A program made the position numbers and the translations under genes. DNA of 64,000 nucleotides from Vibrio cidicii (GTDB lineage: Bacteria > Pseudomonadota > Gammaproteobacteria > Enterobacterales > Vibrionaceae), in contig NZ_CP046804.1 of NCBI RefSeq assembly GCF_009763805.1, forward strand, positions 310,001-374,000, read 5' to 3'. Each line of letters starts with the position of its first letter. The first letter of the stretch is position 1. The notes beneath the pieces were generated by a model, which worked only from the letters and a program-made list of their open reading frames with translations, had not been told where the DNA came from and made no database searches. Below are positions 39,193 through 49,992 of this stretch, in pieces.

Positions 39193-41113
39193 ATGATAGC
39201 CAAAACCTTCTCTTCCAAAGGCGCATTAGGCAAAGCCATCCCTGGATTTCAGGCTCGTCAGCCGCAAATTGACATGGCTGAAGCGGTCAGTCAGGCGATA
39301 CAAGACAAGTCTCAACTGGTGGTGGAGGCGGGCACCGGAAACCGGAAAAACGTTCGCCTATCTTGTACCTGCATTATTGAGCGGCAAGAAAACCATTATC
39401 AGTACTGGATCGAAAAACTTGCAAGAGCAGCTTTTTCACCGCGATCTGCCGTTGATGATCGATGCGTTGGGTTTTTATGGTCAGGTTGCGCTGCTGAAAG
39501 GACGCTCGAATTATCTCTGCTTGGACAGACTTAGCCGACAAATGGTGGAAGTGCATCATCATGAGGCCGATTCAACTCAATTGAGCCAACTAGTCAAAGT
39601 ACGCAGTTGGTCGTCGGAAACCAAAACGGGCGATCTGGGGGATTGTGATGATTTGCCAGAAGATAGCCCGCTGATTGCGACCATCACCTCAACCAATGAC
39701 AATTGTCTGGGTAAAGATTGTCCGAGCTATCAAGATTGCTTTGTTCTTAAAGCGCGCAAAAAAGCGCTGGATGCGGACGTGGTGGTGGTTAATCACCACC
39801 TATTTTTTGCCGATTTGGCGATCAAAGAGACAGGATTTGGCGAGCTTATCCCAGAGGCGGATGTGTTTATTTTCGATGAAGCTCATCAGTTGCCAGACAT
39901 TGCCAGCGAATATTTTGGACAGTCACTCTCAAGCCGACAGATCCAAGATCTCGCCAAAGACATCGAGATTGCTTATCGCACGGAAGTGAAAGATATGCGT
40001 CAGTTGCAAAAGGTGGGCGAAAAGCTGGTGCAAACCTCCATGGATATGCGCATTGTGCTGGGAGAGTCCGGTTTTCGTGGTAACTGGCGTGATGCGTTGC
40101 AATCACCATCAATAAAGCGTGAAGTCGAGCGTTTGGTCGATGCATTAGAACTTACCATTGATGTGCTTAAATTAGCACTTGGTCGCTGCCAGTTGCTTGA
40201 TGTGGCGTTTGAGCGGGCAAATTTGATCAAAGCGCGCTTAGAGCGGGTCTGTGACATCAGCGTAACGGGATATTCTTATTGGTTTGATACCTCCCCTCGT
40301 CATTTCACCCTGCACATTACGCCGCTGTCGGTGGCTGATAAGTTCCATGAGCAGATTGAGATGAAACAGGGCGCGTGGATTTTTACCTCCGCGACTTTGG
40401 CGGTCAATAGCGATTTCGGCCATTTCACCGCAAGATTGGGGCTAAAGCCTGCGAAACAGTTCTCGCTGCCTAGTCCTTTTGATTATCAGCAGCAGGCGCG
40501 CCTTTGTGTTCCGCGCTATTTGCCAGAGCCCAATAGCCCCGGTTTAGCCGACAAACTGGTGCGCATGTTAGCGCCGTTGATTGAAGCGAACCAAGGGCGC
40601 TGTTTTTTCCTTTGTACCTCTCACAGTATGATGCGTGAACTGGGTGAACGCTTTCGCGAGGTACTCAGTTTGCCCGTGCTGCTGCAAGGGGAAATGAGTA
40701 AACAGAAAACGCTGGCAGAGTTTATGGAACTCGGTAACGCGCTGTTGGTGGCGACAGGCGCGTTTTGGGAAGGGATTGATGTTAGAGGTGACGCGTTAAG
40801 CTGTGTTATCATCGACAAACTTCCTTTTACATCACCTGATGACCCTTTGCTCAAAGCACGGATTGAAGATTGCCGCTTGCGGGGTGGAGAACCTTTTGAA
40901 CAGGTCCAGTTGCCTGATGCCGTTATCACCTTGAAACAAGGGGTAGGACGTCTAATTCGCGATCAAAAAGACCGCGGCGCACTGATTATCTGTGATAACC
41001 GCTTGGTGACCCGTGAGTATGGTGGCGTCTTCCTCGCCAGTCTGCCTCCGATCCCAAGAACACGCGATCTGGACATCATTCAACAATTTCTAACAGAACA
41101 AACAGAGAACTAA
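39193..41113 (+). CDS. yoaA: DinG-family ATP-dependent helicase YoaA (frameshifted in this sequence)
   Basis: XPD/DinG-like Fe-S helicase involved in DNA repair; in E. coli YoaA works with the HolC subunit of polymerase III. Restored length is about 639 residues. Motifs are Walker A AGTGTGKT (46-53), Cys ligands in SNYLC and CLGKDCPSYQDC, DEAH box FIFDEAHQLPD, and motifs V/VI FWEGIDVRGD and QGVGRLIRD. The Walker A region is exactly where the frame breaks: GAAAC at 39338-39342 should be GAAC to read GTGTGK. Start is ATG 39193. The stop is directly followed by tsaB (ATG 41114). Confidence 0.93.
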
Positions 41114-41815
41114 ATGAGCGCAAAAATTCTCGCTATCGACACAGCCACGGAAAACTGTTCTGTGGCGCTCCTAGTTGGTGAGCAGGTTTTCTCACGCAGC
41201 GAAGTGGCTCCGCGTGACCATACCAAAAAAGTGTTACCTATGGTGGACGAAGTGCTGCAAGAGGCAGGACTGACTTTGCATGATCTGGATGCGTTAGCAT
41301 TCGGTCGAGGTCCGGGCAGTTTTACCGGCGTGCGAATTGGCATTGGTATTGCACAAGGTTTAGCGTTTGGTGCTGATTTACCCATGATTGGCATTTCGAC
41401 ACTGGCGGCGATGGCGCAGGGCAGCTATCGTCAAAATGGGGCGACTTATGTGGCGACGGCGATTGATGCACGAATGAACGAAGTGTACTGGGGACGTTAC
41501 CAGCGCCAAGAAGATGGCCGTTGGCAAAATGTGGATGACGAGTGCGTTATTCCCCCTGCCGATTTGGTGGCTCAGTTAAGCTCCGATGCACAGACTTGGA
41601 CGACAGCGGGAACAGGCTGGGATGCATACGCTGATGCGCTGGGCGCATTGACCATTTCAGTTGAAAAAGGCGACATCCTCTATCCGGATGCGCAAGATAT
41701 TGTGGTGTTAGCCGGTCACGAATGGGCAGCGGGAAACACCGTCGCGGTTGAAGAGTCGAGCCCAGTGTATCTGCGTGATAACGTTGCGTGGAAGAAATTG
41801 CCTGGGCGAGAGTAG
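41114..41815 (+). CDS. tsaB: tRNA threonylcarbamoyladenosine protein TsaB
   Basis: Scaffold partner of TsaD/TsaE for t6A37 synthesis on ANN-decoding tRNAs. The ASKHA-fold protein has 233 residues, with [45 protein letters not shown] and [12 protein letters not shown]. It starts right after yoaA (no gap), an order also seen in E. coli (yeaZ-yoaA region), so they are probably one operon. Confidence 0.94.
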   Translation: MSAKILAIDTATENCSVALLVGEQVFSRSEVAPRDHTKKVLPMVDEVLQEAGLTLHDLDALAFGRGPGSFTGVRIGIGIAQGLAFGADLPMIGISTLAAMAQGSYRQNGATYVATAIDARMNEVYWGRYQRQEDGRWQNVDDECVIPPADLVAQLSSDAQTWTTAGTGWDAYADALGALTISVEKGDILYPDAQDIVVLAGHEWAAGNTVAVEESSPVYLRDNVAWKKLPGRE

Positions 41816-41850
41816 TTGCCCAACTCACTAAACAATGATGATGGAATGCG

Positions 41851-42147
41851 ATGGCCTCAATTAATGGTTTACCTCCTGCGATTATTCCCGGTACGGGCCG
41901 GACCAATAAGAGCAGCCGTAAAAAGGTCAATAAAAGCCAACAACAAGTCGGACAACCTTCCAAGGTGGCCGATGCGGTAGCCCATTCCATCCGTCAAGTC
42001 TCTCAAGCGGATGTCGAGCGTGCCCAGTTGCAATACGACCTTCCGGAAGGGCGCGCACGCCGAGCCATGGAAGAGTACATGGATGTGATGAATCAAGCGC
42101 GTAGAGAGGAACTTGCCCAACTGGTGGGTGTCGATATCTACGTATAG
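41851..42147 (+). CDS. Hypothetical protein, 98 aa
   Basis: Not recognised as a characterised family. Similar vibrio proteins have sometimes been labelled ParA-like, but there is no Walker motif here. It has a Gly/Lys/Gln-rich N-terminus (PGTGRTNKSSRKKVNKSQQQ, about 14-33) likely disordered and basic, followed by a helical C-terminal half (VERAQLQYDLPEGRARRAMEEYMDVMNQARREEL). It lies between tsaB and slp in the same direction, probably co-transcribed. Confidence 0.7.
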   Translation: MASINGLPPAIIPGTGRTNKSSRKKVNKSQQQVGQPSKVADAVAHSIRQVSQADVERAQLQYDLPEGRARRAMEEYMDVMNQARREELAQLVGVDIYV

Positions 42148-42200
42148 CCCTGTATAGCGCTCTGGCTATGTGGATTGAAACGTTAAAGGTGAGTGTAAAG

Positions 42201-42755
42201 ATGAAAAAAGAGTTCCGTTTACTGTTCACACTGGTTGCGCTCTTTACTGTCAGTGCCTGTAGTTCGCTACCTGAAGAGCTCAATGCGCGTAGTGAGTCTG
42301 TGTTGACCGATTACAAAACCTTTGCTGAGCAGCAAGGCCAAGCGACAGAGGAAGTTCGTCTTGGCGGCGTGATCGCCAAAGTCGATAACCTGTCAGACCA
42401 AACGCGAGTCGAACTGGTTAATCTGCCGATAAGCAAGCAAGGCAAGCCTGATATCGGTCAAGAGCCTCATGGCCGTTTTGTTGTCTACCTTCCGGGCTAT
42501 CTTGAACCCGTTGCATTCAGTCAAGGCCGTCTAATGACGGTCGTTGGGCAAGCCGGCGGTGAAGAACAAGGTAAAATTGGTGATTATGATTACGTTTTCC
42601 CTGTGATCAAAGCTTATGGTCACCGACTCTGGACCATCGAAGAGCGAGTCCGAGTTTACGACACTTCCACTTATCTCTCTCCTTGTTACTCCATTTCTTG
42701 TCGCCAAGTGATTGATCTTCCTCGTGATGGGAAAATTATTAAAGAAGTCAAATAA
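42201..42755 (+). CDS. slp: Slp-family outer-membrane lipoprotein
   Basis: A 184-residue lipoprotein of the Slp/YeaY family (starvation lipoprotein in E. coli). It has a signal peptide with lipobox TVSAC-SS after MKKEFRLLFTLVALF, and residues after the Cys (SSL) allow outer-membrane sorting. The mature domain includes RLGGVIAKVDNLSDQTRVELV and GRFVVYLPGYLEPVAFSQGRLMTVVG. Start ATG 42201. Its stop overlaps the start of the following hydrolase by one base (TAATG). Confidence 0.88.
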   Translation: MKKEFRLLFTLVALFTVSACSSLPEELNARSESVLTDYKTFAEQQGQATEEVRLGGVIAKVDNLSDQTRVELVNLPISKQGKPDIGQEPHGRFVVYLPGYLEPVAFSQGRLMTVVGQAGGEEQGKIGDYDYVFPVIKAYGHRLWTIEERVRVYDTSTYLSPCYSISCRQVIDLPRDGKIIKEVK

Positions 42756-43609
42756 TGCGTGATTCCCGTTATAGGCTGGCGGACTCAAGTCTCGCGGCAC
42801 TTGAGATTGGTGATGCAAAAACGGCTGATTTATCAGTCGTTTTTATTCATGGCTGGTTAGATAATGCCGCCAGTTTTCTCTCTGTTATGCAACATCTTCA
42901 TTATTTGTGCCCTAAATTACATCTATGTGCGATCGATCTGCCAGGGCATGGGCATTCTGATCATAAATCACCGGGCAATTTTTACCCTTTTCACGATTAC
43001 ATTGATGATATTCATCAATTTTTGCACGTTTTGTCGCCAAACAGACTGCTGTTAGTCGGCCATTCTCTTGGTGCATTGATTGCAAGTTGCTATAGTGCCG
43101 CCTTTGCTGAACAGGTGGATGCACTGGTTCAGATAGAAGGTTACGGGCCTTTGGCTGAAGCCCCGCACAATGCGGTTCAAAGGCTCAGGCAAGGGGTGCT
43201 CAGCCGTAATCGTTTGCGCACCAAACCCACCCGTAATCTCGCCAGTTTTGACGAGGCACTACGCCTTCGCGTGATGGCAAATCAGCTTTCTCCAGATCTG
43301 TTACGGCCGATCGTCGAGCGCTCCGTGATTGAGCTGCGAGGCACTTGGCAGTGGCGGCATGATGCAAGATTGAAATGCGACTCGCTCTATCGCATGTCCT
43401 ACAAACATGCTGAAACAATTTTAGAGCAGATTTCTTGTTTTCATCTGATCATATTAGGCGAAAATGGCTTTCGCGAGCTGAAGGATTTCAGTCAGTTAAA
43501 TGTGAGCAATCCTGCAAAAGTCGCGACAGTTGCGGGCGGTCATCATTGTCATTTAGAGCAATCGCTCGAGGTGGCTCAGCGAATTCTTGGTGTAGTTAAC
43601 AAAATTTAA
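42755..43609 (+). CDS. Alpha/beta hydrolase
   Basis: A 284-residue hydrolase with the oxyanion strand [11 protein letters not shown], the acid region [12 protein letters not shown], nucleophile elbow GHSLGA and the final catalytic His in [10 protein letters not shown]. Substrate is unknown; related proteins include serine esterases of the SERHL type. It is coupled to slp by a one-base overlap and lies 127 bp before the true fadD start, so the three may share a transcript. Confidence 0.85.
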   Translation: MRDSRYRLADSSLAALEIGDAKTADLSVVFIHGWLDNAASFLSVMQHLHYLCPKLHLCAIDLPGHGHSDHKSPGNFYPFHDYIDDIHQFLHVLSPNRLLLVGHSLGALIASCYSAAFAEQVDALVQIEGYGPLAEAPHNAVQRLRQGVLSRNRLRTKPTRNLASFDEALRLRVMANQLSPDLLRPIVERSVIELRGTWQWRHDARLKCDSLYRMSYKHAETILEQISCFHLIILGENGFRELKDFSQLNVSNPAKVATVAGGHHCHLEQSLEVAQRILGVVNKI

Positions 43610-43736
43610 ACAAGTGTTTGAGAGTTTCGTGCTCAAGCATGACGGCTGTGCTGTAATAGCGAACAAAATAAGAAAGGACGCTATTGCGCAAGACAAAAAG
43701 TCTTTCGTTAGCCAGCTATTGACGAGGAGTAACATC

Positions 43737-45434
43737 GTGGAAAAACCATGGCTTTCACGTTATCCAAGTGACGTACCTGAAACCATCAACCCAGACCAGT
43801 ATGAATCGCTGGTGGAAATGTTTGAGCAATCAGTGCAGAAGTACGCCGACCAACCCGCGTTTATGAACATGGGTTCGGTGATGACGTTTCGCAAATTAGA
43901 AGAGCGCAGCCGTGCTTTTTCTGCCTATCTGCAAAACGAGCTCAAACTGAAAAAAGGCGATCGCGTTGCCTTGATGATGCCAAACCTGCTGCAATACCCT
44001 GTGGCGCTGTTTGGCGTGCTGCGCGCTGGTCTTATCGCGGTCAACGTCAATCCTCTTTACACTCCTCGCGAGCTGGAACACCAGTTAAACGACTCTGGCG
44101 CCAAAGCGATTGTGATTGTCTCCAACTTTGCCAACACGCTTGAGCAAATCGTTGAAAACACGCCAGTGAAACACGTGGTTTTGACCAGTTTGGGACAAAT
44201 GTTGCCACGTGCGAAAGGGACCATTGTTGATTTTGTCGTCAAATACGTCAAAGGCATGGTGCCTAAGTATGATTTGCCCGGGGCGATTTCAATGCGTAAA
44301 GCGCTGCACAAAGGGCGTCGCCTACAATATGTCAAACCGTTTATGAGCGGTGATGACATCGCCTTTTTGCAATACACAGGCGGCACGACAGGCGTAGCCA
44401 AGGGCGCGATTCTCACCCATCGCAATATGATTGCCAACGTGATGCAAGCCAAAGGCATGTATGGTCCTGTCCTGAGTCAGGGGCGTGAGTTAGTGGTAAC
44501 GGCGTTGCCGCTTTATCACGTTTTTGCGTTGACCGTAAACTGTTTGCTGTTTATCGAAATGGGTGGCCGTAACCTACTTATTACTAACCCTCGCGATATT
44601 CCTGGGTTCATTAAAGAGCTGCAAAAGTATCCTTTTACCGCGATTACCGGGGTCAATACGCTGTTTAACGCTCTGGTTAATAATGAAGATTTCCACGAGT
44701 TGAACTTCAGCAATCTCAAACTTGCTGTGGGCGGCGGCATGGCGGTGCAGCGGGCGGTAGCGGAAAAATGGAAAAAAACCACAGGTTGCTATCTGCTTGA
44801 AGGCTACGGATTAACCGAGTGTTCACCTCTGGTTGCCGCCTACCCGCACGACTTAGTTGATTACAACGGTTCAATTGGCTTGCCTGTTCCTTCAACCGAG
44901 GTGCGTATTGTCAATGATGAAGGGGAAGCCCTAGCCAACAGCGAAACGGGTGAGCTGCAAGTGCGTGGCCCGCAGGTGATGCAGGGGTACTGGCAGCGCC
45001 CGGAAGCGACTAAAGAAGTGATCAATAGCGAAGGCTGGTTATCGACCGGGGATGTGGTGAAGTTCGATCAAGAGGGCTTTTTGCACATTGTTGATCGTAA
45101 GAAAGATATGATTTTGGTCTCCGGTTTCAATGTCTACCCGAATGAGATCGAAGATGTGGTTGCGCTACATGGTAAAGTGCTGGAAGTGGCCGCCATTGGT
45201 CAACCACATGAAGTCTCTGGTGAAGTGGTGAAAATCTATGTGGTGAAGCGTGATCCGAGTTTGACCAAAGAAGAAATCATTAATCACTGTCGCCAGCATC
45301 TCACTGGTTATAAAGTGCCGAAGCTGATTGAATTCCGTGAAGAGTTGCCTAAGACTAACGTCGGGAAAATATTGCGTCGAGTTTTGCGTGATGAGAATGA
45401 TGCAAAACTGGCGAAAAATGATGCTGCTGCGTAA
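43737..45434 (+). CDS. fadD: Long-chain fatty acyl-CoA ligase
   Basis: Activates exogenous long-chain fatty acids to acyl-CoA at the inner membrane. The 565 residues have the AMP-binding P-loop [13 protein letters not shown] (about 212-224), the [12 protein letters not shown] motif, and [11 protein letters not shown] and [21 protein letters not shown] (FACS signature). I use GTG 43737 ([10 protein letters not shown]), preceded by GAGGAGT 6 bp away. The longer open frame to 43614 overlaps the neighbouring gene's tail region and lacks homology. Confidence 0.94.
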   Translation: MEKPWLSRYPSDVPETINPDQYESLVEMFEQSVQKYADQPAFMNMGSVMTFRKLEERSRAFSAYLQNELKLKKGDRVALMMPNLLQYPVALFGVLRAGLIAVNVNPLYTPRELEHQLNDSGAKAIVIVSNFANTLEQIVENTPVKHVVLTSLGQMLPRAKGTIVDFVVKYVKGMVPKYDLPGAISMRKALHKGRRLQYVKPFMSGDDIAFLQYTGGTTGVAKGAILTHRNMIANVMQAKGMYGPVLSQGRELVVTALPLYHVFALTVNCLLFIEMGGRNLLITNPRDIPGFIKELQKYPFTAITGVNTLFNALVNNEDFHELNFSNLKLAVGGGMAVQRAVAEKWKKTTGCYLLEGYGLTECSPLVAAYPHDLVDYNGSIGLPVPSTEVRIVNDEGEALANSETGELQVRGPQVMQGYWQRPEATKEVINSEGWLSTGDVVKFDQEGFLHIVDRKKDMILVSGFNVYPNEIEDVVALHGKVLEVAAIGQPHEVSGEVVKIYVVKRDPSLTKEEIINHCRQHLTGYKVPKLIEFREELPKTNVGKILRRVLRDENDAKLAKNDAAA

Positions 45435-45463
45435 TCCGCGCAAAGTGTAACAATCAATGCTAG

Positions 45464-45497
45464 AATGCCAGCCTAAGTTTTCAGGCTGGCATTTTTA
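45464..45497 (+). terminator. Terminator after fadD
   Basis: An 11-bp stem AATGCCAGCCT / AGGCTGGCATT followed by a T run. Confidence 0.93.
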
Positions 45498-45521
45498 TTT
45501 TCAAGCGATAGCGAGTGACGA

Positions 45522-46638
45522 GTGAATTATCAGATTATTACCGATGAAAAAGAGCTGAATAGGGTCTGCCACCAAGCGCGACAAGCGGATGTGGTGATGT
45601 TGGATACCGAATTTGTTCGAACGCGAACCTACTATCCTCAACTTGGCTTGATTCAGTTGTTTGACGGGGAGAAACTTGTCACTCATCGACCCAACGACAT
45701 TGAAAGAGATGGATGCTTTCGTTGAGTTGTTGCAAGACACCGCGGTGATTAAAGTACTGCACGCTTGCGGCGAAGATTTAGAAGTGTTTCACAACGCGTT
45801 TGGTTGCACGCCAGTTCCTATGGTCGATACACAAATTATGGCGGCCTTTCTCGGTCACGGACTGTCTACGGGCTTTGCCGCTTTGGTTGAGCAATATTTA
45901 CATGTTCAACTGGACAAAAGTGAATCTCGCACGGATTGGCTAGCGCGTCCGTTATCAGACAAACAGCTAGAGTATGCCGCGGCTGACGTGCATTATTTGC
46001 TGCCGCTGTATGACATTTTGCGAGAGCAAGTGCAGCAGGCAGGCTGGTGGCAAGCCGCACAGCAAGAGAGTGAACTGCTGGCGGGTAAACGCGTACGCAC
46101 CCCAGATTTAGCAAACGCCTATCTCGAGATCAAAGGAGCATGGCAGCTAAAACCGCGTGAGTTGGCCATCTTGAAGCCGCTCGCGACTTGGCGAATGCAG
46201 GAGGCGATTCGTCGTGACTTGGCGCTCAACTTTGTCTTTAAAGAGCAAGATTTGTTAACAGTTGCCCGTTTGGGACTCACTAGCTTTAAACGCATGGAGC
46301 AAGAGGGAATGGATTTGCGTTCCGTACAGCGTCATGGCAATAAAATTGCGGCTATTGTCAGAGAGGCGCTCACGACGCCGGCGGACGAGTATCCTGAAGA
46401 GATAGACCGTTTGATGGACTTGCCGGGCTATAAGCAGCTGTTTAAGCAGCTCAAAGATCAAGTAACTCTAGCGACGAAAAGCACCGGCTTGGCCGCAGAG
46501 TTTTTGGCATCGAAGAAGCAAATTAATCAACTGATTACCTGGGTGTGGAAAAAAGATCGCGATCCAGAGAATTTGCCGGATCTGATGCAAGGTTGGCGTT
46601 TGCCCATTTTGGGCGAAAAAATGAATGCTCTAATCTAA
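45522..46638 (+). CDS. rnd: Ribonuclease D (frameshifted in this sequence)
   Basis: A 3'-5' exonuclease for tRNA maturation. Restored it is 371 residues with the DEDD exonuclease core (LDTEFVRTRTYYPQLGLIQL; HACGEDLEVF; DKSESRTDW; YAAADVHYLLP) and HRDC domains (from about residue 205). The as-given first frame stops at 45725 after FDGEKLVTHRPND. The second frame reads NLSLIDPTTLKEMDAF and continues to 46638. Removing one A from GAAAC at 45671-45675 gives FDGENLSLIDP, matching E. coli FDGEQLSLIDP. Start is GTG 45522. Confidence 0.93.
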
Positions 46639-46649
46639 GCGCGGAATAT

Positions 46650-46684
46650 AAAAAAGACAGACGATTTGAGCGTCTGTCTTTTTT
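46650..46684. terminator. Bidirectional terminator between rnd and minE
   Basis: A 13-bp stem AAAAAGACAGACG / CGTCTGTCTTTTT between the convergent genes. Confidence 0.92.
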
Positions 46685-46741
46685 GTAAGCAAAACACAGT
46701 AATATGTGTTTTGACAGCATGTTTTTTTACAGCGTCAGTGC

Positions 46742-47005
46742 TTATTTCTCTTCGTCGGGTAACTTGACGTTCAGCTCCAGAACCGAAATATCATCGTCTT
46801 TATGTTCGAAGGTGAGATCAACCATCGACGGATCAACCGCCACGTACTTGCTGATCACTTTCAAAATATCTTCTTTTAATTGAGGAAGATAAGAAGGCGC
46901 GGGATCGTTCTGGCTACGACGTTCCGCCACAATAATCTGCAGACGTTCTTTGGCCAAACTGGCAGAACTTTTTTTCTGTGGGCGGAAAAACTCTAAAAGT
47001 GACAT
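46742..47005 (-). CDS. minE: Cell division topological factor MinE
   Basis: Drives MinD off the membrane so that the MinCD inhibitor oscillates pole to pole. It has 87 residues, with the N-terminal membrane/anti-MinCD segment [12 protein letters not shown]...[13 protein letters not shown] and a C-terminal dimerisation domain. Last gene of minCDE; 3 bp after minD. Confidence 0.96.
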   Translation of the reverse strand: MSLLEFFRPQKKSSASLAKERLQIIVAERRSQNDPAPSYLPQLKEDILKVISKYVAVDPSMVDLTFEHKDDDISVLELNVKLPDEEK

Positions 47006-47008
47006 AAA

Positions 47009-47821
47009 CTAGCCTCCGAACAGTCTTTTGAACAGTCCTTTCTTCTCTTCAGTCAGGAAACGAAAATCTACCTGTTTACCCAGTAGACGTTCGACCGTAT
47101 CCGCGTAAGCCATACCGGCGTCCGATGCTTCATCAAAAATGACTGGCACCCCTTTGTTCGAAGCATTTAGCACCGCTTGGCTTTCTGGAATGACGCCAAG
47201 CAGAGAAATGTGCAGGATCTCTTCCACGTCTTCCACACTGAGCATCTCGCCTTGGCTCACACGCGTGGGATTATAACGTGTCAACAACAAGTGCTGTTTC
47301 ACGGGCTCAAGCCCTTGCTCTGCGCGCAGTGATTTTGAATCCAAAATACCGAGAATCCGGTCGGAGTCGCGAACGGAAGAGACTTCTGGGTTGGTGGTCA
47401 CAATCGCTTCATCTGCATAGTATAGCGCCATCAGCGCGCCTTGCTCGATGCCAGCAGGTGAGTCACAAATGACAAAATCAAAGCCCATTTCATCCAATTG
47501 ATCCAGCACGCGTTTTACACCATCTTTGGTCAGCGCGTCTTTATCGCGGGTTTGCGATGCAGGCAGAATGAACAGGTTTTCAGTGCGCTTGTCTTTAATC
47601 ATCGCTTGATTAAGCGTGGCTTCGCCGTTAATCACGTTGACGAAATCGTATACAACGCGACGTTCACAGCCCATGATCAGGTCTAAGTTACGCAGGCCAA
47701 TATCAAAATCGATCACGGCCGTTTTTTTGCCTTGTAGCGCGAGGCCAGAGGCAATGGCGGCGCTTGACGTGGTTTTACCAACCCCACCTTTGCCAGACGT
47801 AACAACAATAATGCGTGCCAT
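47009..47821 (-). CDS. minD: Septum-site ATPase MinD
   Basis: Membrane-associated deviant-Walker ATPase, 270 residues. It has the P-loop GKGGVGKTTSSAA (about 10-22), switch regions VIDFDIGLRNLD and CDSPAGIEQGA, and a C-terminal amphipathic membrane-targeting helix EEKKGLFKRLFGG. It sits between minC (20 bp) and minE (3 bp). Confidence 0.97.
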   Translation of the reverse strand: MARIIVVTSGKGGVGKTTSSAAIASGLALQGKKTAVIDFDIGLRNLDLIMGCERRVVYDFVNVINGEATLNQAMIKDKRTENLFILPASQTRDKDALTKDGVKRVLDQLDEMGFDFVICDSPAGIEQGALMALYYADEAIVTTNPEVSSVRDSDRILGILDSKSLRAEQGLEPVKQHLLLTRYNPTRVSQGEMLSVEDVEEILHISLLGVIPESQAVLNASNKGVPVIFDEASDAGMAYADTVERLLGKQVDFRFLTEEKKGLFKRLFGG

Positions 47822-47841
47822 TGTGTTTTCCTTTCTAATCC

Positions 47842-48504
47842 TTAAAGAGTGAGCAATTCGAGGTGGAGTGATTCATCCACTAGGCTCAACATAATTTTTT
47901 GTTGCCAGAATTCGCGGTCGATCTGATCGCTCAGCCAGTAGTTTCCAGCGATGGAGATCAGCTCCGCTTGCAAATCATGGCAGAGTATTCTTGCTTCTTT
48001 TTGACCACTCGCGCCGGCGATAGCTCGCCCGCGTAGGGTGCCGTAGATATGAATTGAGCCATCGGCAATCACTTCTGCGCCAGCACTGACGTGACTTAAA
48101 ATGACCAAATCCGCGTCTTTGGCATAAATTTGTTGTCCGGAGCGAACTGGCGTACGCACCACTTTTGTTGGAGCAATTTTAGCCGGAGCTTGGTTCGGTG
48201 ATTTGCTGGCTGACATAATGGCGAAACCCGCTTGTGAAGCGAGATTTTGTGTGCGCTTATCTTTGCAGCCTGTAATGCCAACTGGGATCAAGCCCGCTTT
48301 TGCAATCCCCTGTTTCAGGCGGTCGAAGTCGATATCGCCTTCGACCTCGGCAATATTGATCACGACTGGAGCAGAGGCGAAAAACGCCGGTGCTTGGTCA
48401 ACTTTTTCCTGCACAAATTCAATGGCGCTGTCGACCGAGCATTCTGTTAGGTGCAACACCGACAAAGTGAAGCTGCTACCTTTTAAATCAGGGGTACGAG
48501 ACAT
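47842..48504 (-). CDS. minC: Septum-site inhibitor MinC
   Basis: FtsZ polymerisation inhibitor recruited by MinD. Of its 220 residues, the N-terminal domain is about 1-105, followed by a Lys/Pro-rich linker ([22 protein letters not shown]) and a C-terminal beta-helix dimer domain with [21 protein letters not shown]. First gene of the operon, divergent from ycgL across 175 bp. Confidence 0.96.
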   Translation of the reverse strand: MSRTPDLKGSSFTLSVLHLTECSVDSAIEFVQEKVDQAPAFFASAPVVINIAEVEGDIDFDRLKQGIAKAGLIPVGITGCKDKRTQNLASQAGFAIMSASKSPNQAPAKIAPTKVVRTPVRSGQQIYAKDADLVILSHVSAGAEVIADGSIHIYGTLRGRAIAGASGQKEARILCHDLQAELISIAGNYWLSDQIDREFWQQKIMLSLVDESLHLELLTL

Positions 48505-48679
48505 CCGATACTTCTTGCCTTTATTGAAAGAGCGTTGTCTTTTACTAAGGTTGTCATGTTATATTTCATCCCTGCACGCAGCAAGTTATCTTGCGGTCAT
48601 TTAGGTGATTTCGTCTAAAAAATTACGTTTTAATTAAATTTCGCGTGTCAGATGCGGAAATTAACAAAAAAGGCTTGTC

Positions 48680-48961
48680 ATGCTTTGTTCTATCTATAAA
48701 AGTTCTAAGAAAGAAGGCACATATCTTTACATTCCTAAGAAGGATGATTTTTCAAAAGTTCCTGAACAATTAATGGCAATGTTTGGTAAGCCACTGCCAG
48801 TGATGACGATAAATTTGCAGGGTCGTACGTTGGCGTTGGTCAGTGTCGAGAAGGTTCGCGAATCATTAATAAATGACGGTTTCTTCTTGCAACTGCCACC
48901 ACCACCGAAAAATCTTCTCGAACAACATAAAGAACGCAAAGCGCAGCAGAAGTCAGACTAA
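48680..48961 (+). CDS. ycgL: YcgL domain protein
   Basis: A 93-residue protein of the YcgL family ([35 protein letters not shown] ... [19 protein letters not shown]). It is conserved next to minCDE in gammaproteobacteria; function unknown. It is followed after 44 bp by a lytic transglycosylase, probably one operon. Confidence 0.9.
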   Translation: MLCSIYKSSKKEGTYLYIPKKDDFSKVPEQLMAMFGKPLPVMTINLQGRTLALVSVEKVRESLINDGFFLQLPPPPKNLLEQHKERKAQQKSD

Positions 48962-49005
48962 CGGCGAGGCTGGTTTTGCGGACCGATTGGCTCAAGGAGG
49001 GCAAT

Positions 49006-49978
49006 ATGAAAACACTGTTAACAGCGATGCTCGGTATGAGTCTAAGTGCTTCGGTTTGGGCGAAACTCGGAAAGTTTCGAGCAGTATATTGAACGCTTGA
49101 AAGCACAAGCTCGCTCGGAAGGTATTAGCGCACAAACCATCGCGCAGGCGTTTCACAATGTCGAGTACAAGCCCCGAGCAGTAAAAGCGGATCGCAATCA
49201 ACCAGAAAAAAAACTGACTCTGGATGAGTATCTGCCACGTGCGGTGCCCGATTGGAAAGTACAGCAGGCGAAAGATCTCTACCAAAAACATGGCGCAGAG
49301 TTGAAGCAAATTGCTGAACACTATGGCGTGCAAGCACGATTTATTGTTGCGCTTTGGGGCGTAGAAAGCAATTTCGGTAAATTTACCGGCAATTTTCCTG
49401 TGGTCGACGCGCTCGCGACTATGGCCTATGAAGGGCGCCGTGAGGCGTTTTTCCGCGCCGAAACCATGGCGGCGTTGAAGATTCTCGATCAAGGGCACAT
49501 TGAATACGAGAATTTTAAAGGCTCTTGGGCGGGTGCCATGGGGCAATGTCAGTTTATGCCCAGTTCGTTTTTAGCCTATGCCGCCGATGGCGATGGTGAT
49601 GGCAAAAAAGACATCTGGAGCAATACCCACGATGTATTTGCCTCGACCGCCAGTTATCTCAGCCAGTCTGGTTGGGATGACAAGTACACTTGGGGGCGAC
49701 AAGTAAGAATCCCTAAAGGGTTTGACCTTTCCTTGCAGGGCAGGGAAGAAGCCAAAGGTAAGTATTTACAAGAGTGGAAAAAGCTAGGTATCACCAATTA
49801 TGCGGGCGGGGCGTTGCCGACGCTCAATCAAGATATCAAAGCTTGGCTGGTGATGCCGGATGATGAAAATGGCCGAGTTTACTTGGTGTACAACAATTAC
49901 AATGTACTGATGAAGTGGAACCGCTCTCACTACTTCGCTCTCGCTGTTAGCCATCTGGCTGATCGCATTAAAGATTAA
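49006..49978 (+). CDS. Lytic murein transglycosylase, MltB-type (frameshifted in signal-peptide region)
   Basis: A periplasmic glycan-cleaving enzyme of the SLT_2/MltB family, 323 residues when restored. The catalytic Glu is in IVALWGVESNFGKFTG, and KGSWAGAMGQCQFMPSSF is the family block. The start is ATG 49006 with a perfect AAGGAGG 5 bp upstream and signal peptide MKTLLTAMLGMSLSASVWA. As given, GAAAC at 49062-49066 breaks the frame exactly at the cleavage site; removing one A gives SVWA-NSESFEQYIERL. Without correction, translation ends after 28 codons. A Ca-loop-like DGDGDGKKD lies in the middle. Confidence 0.92.
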
Positions 49979-49992
49979 CCACCGCTTGTCTC

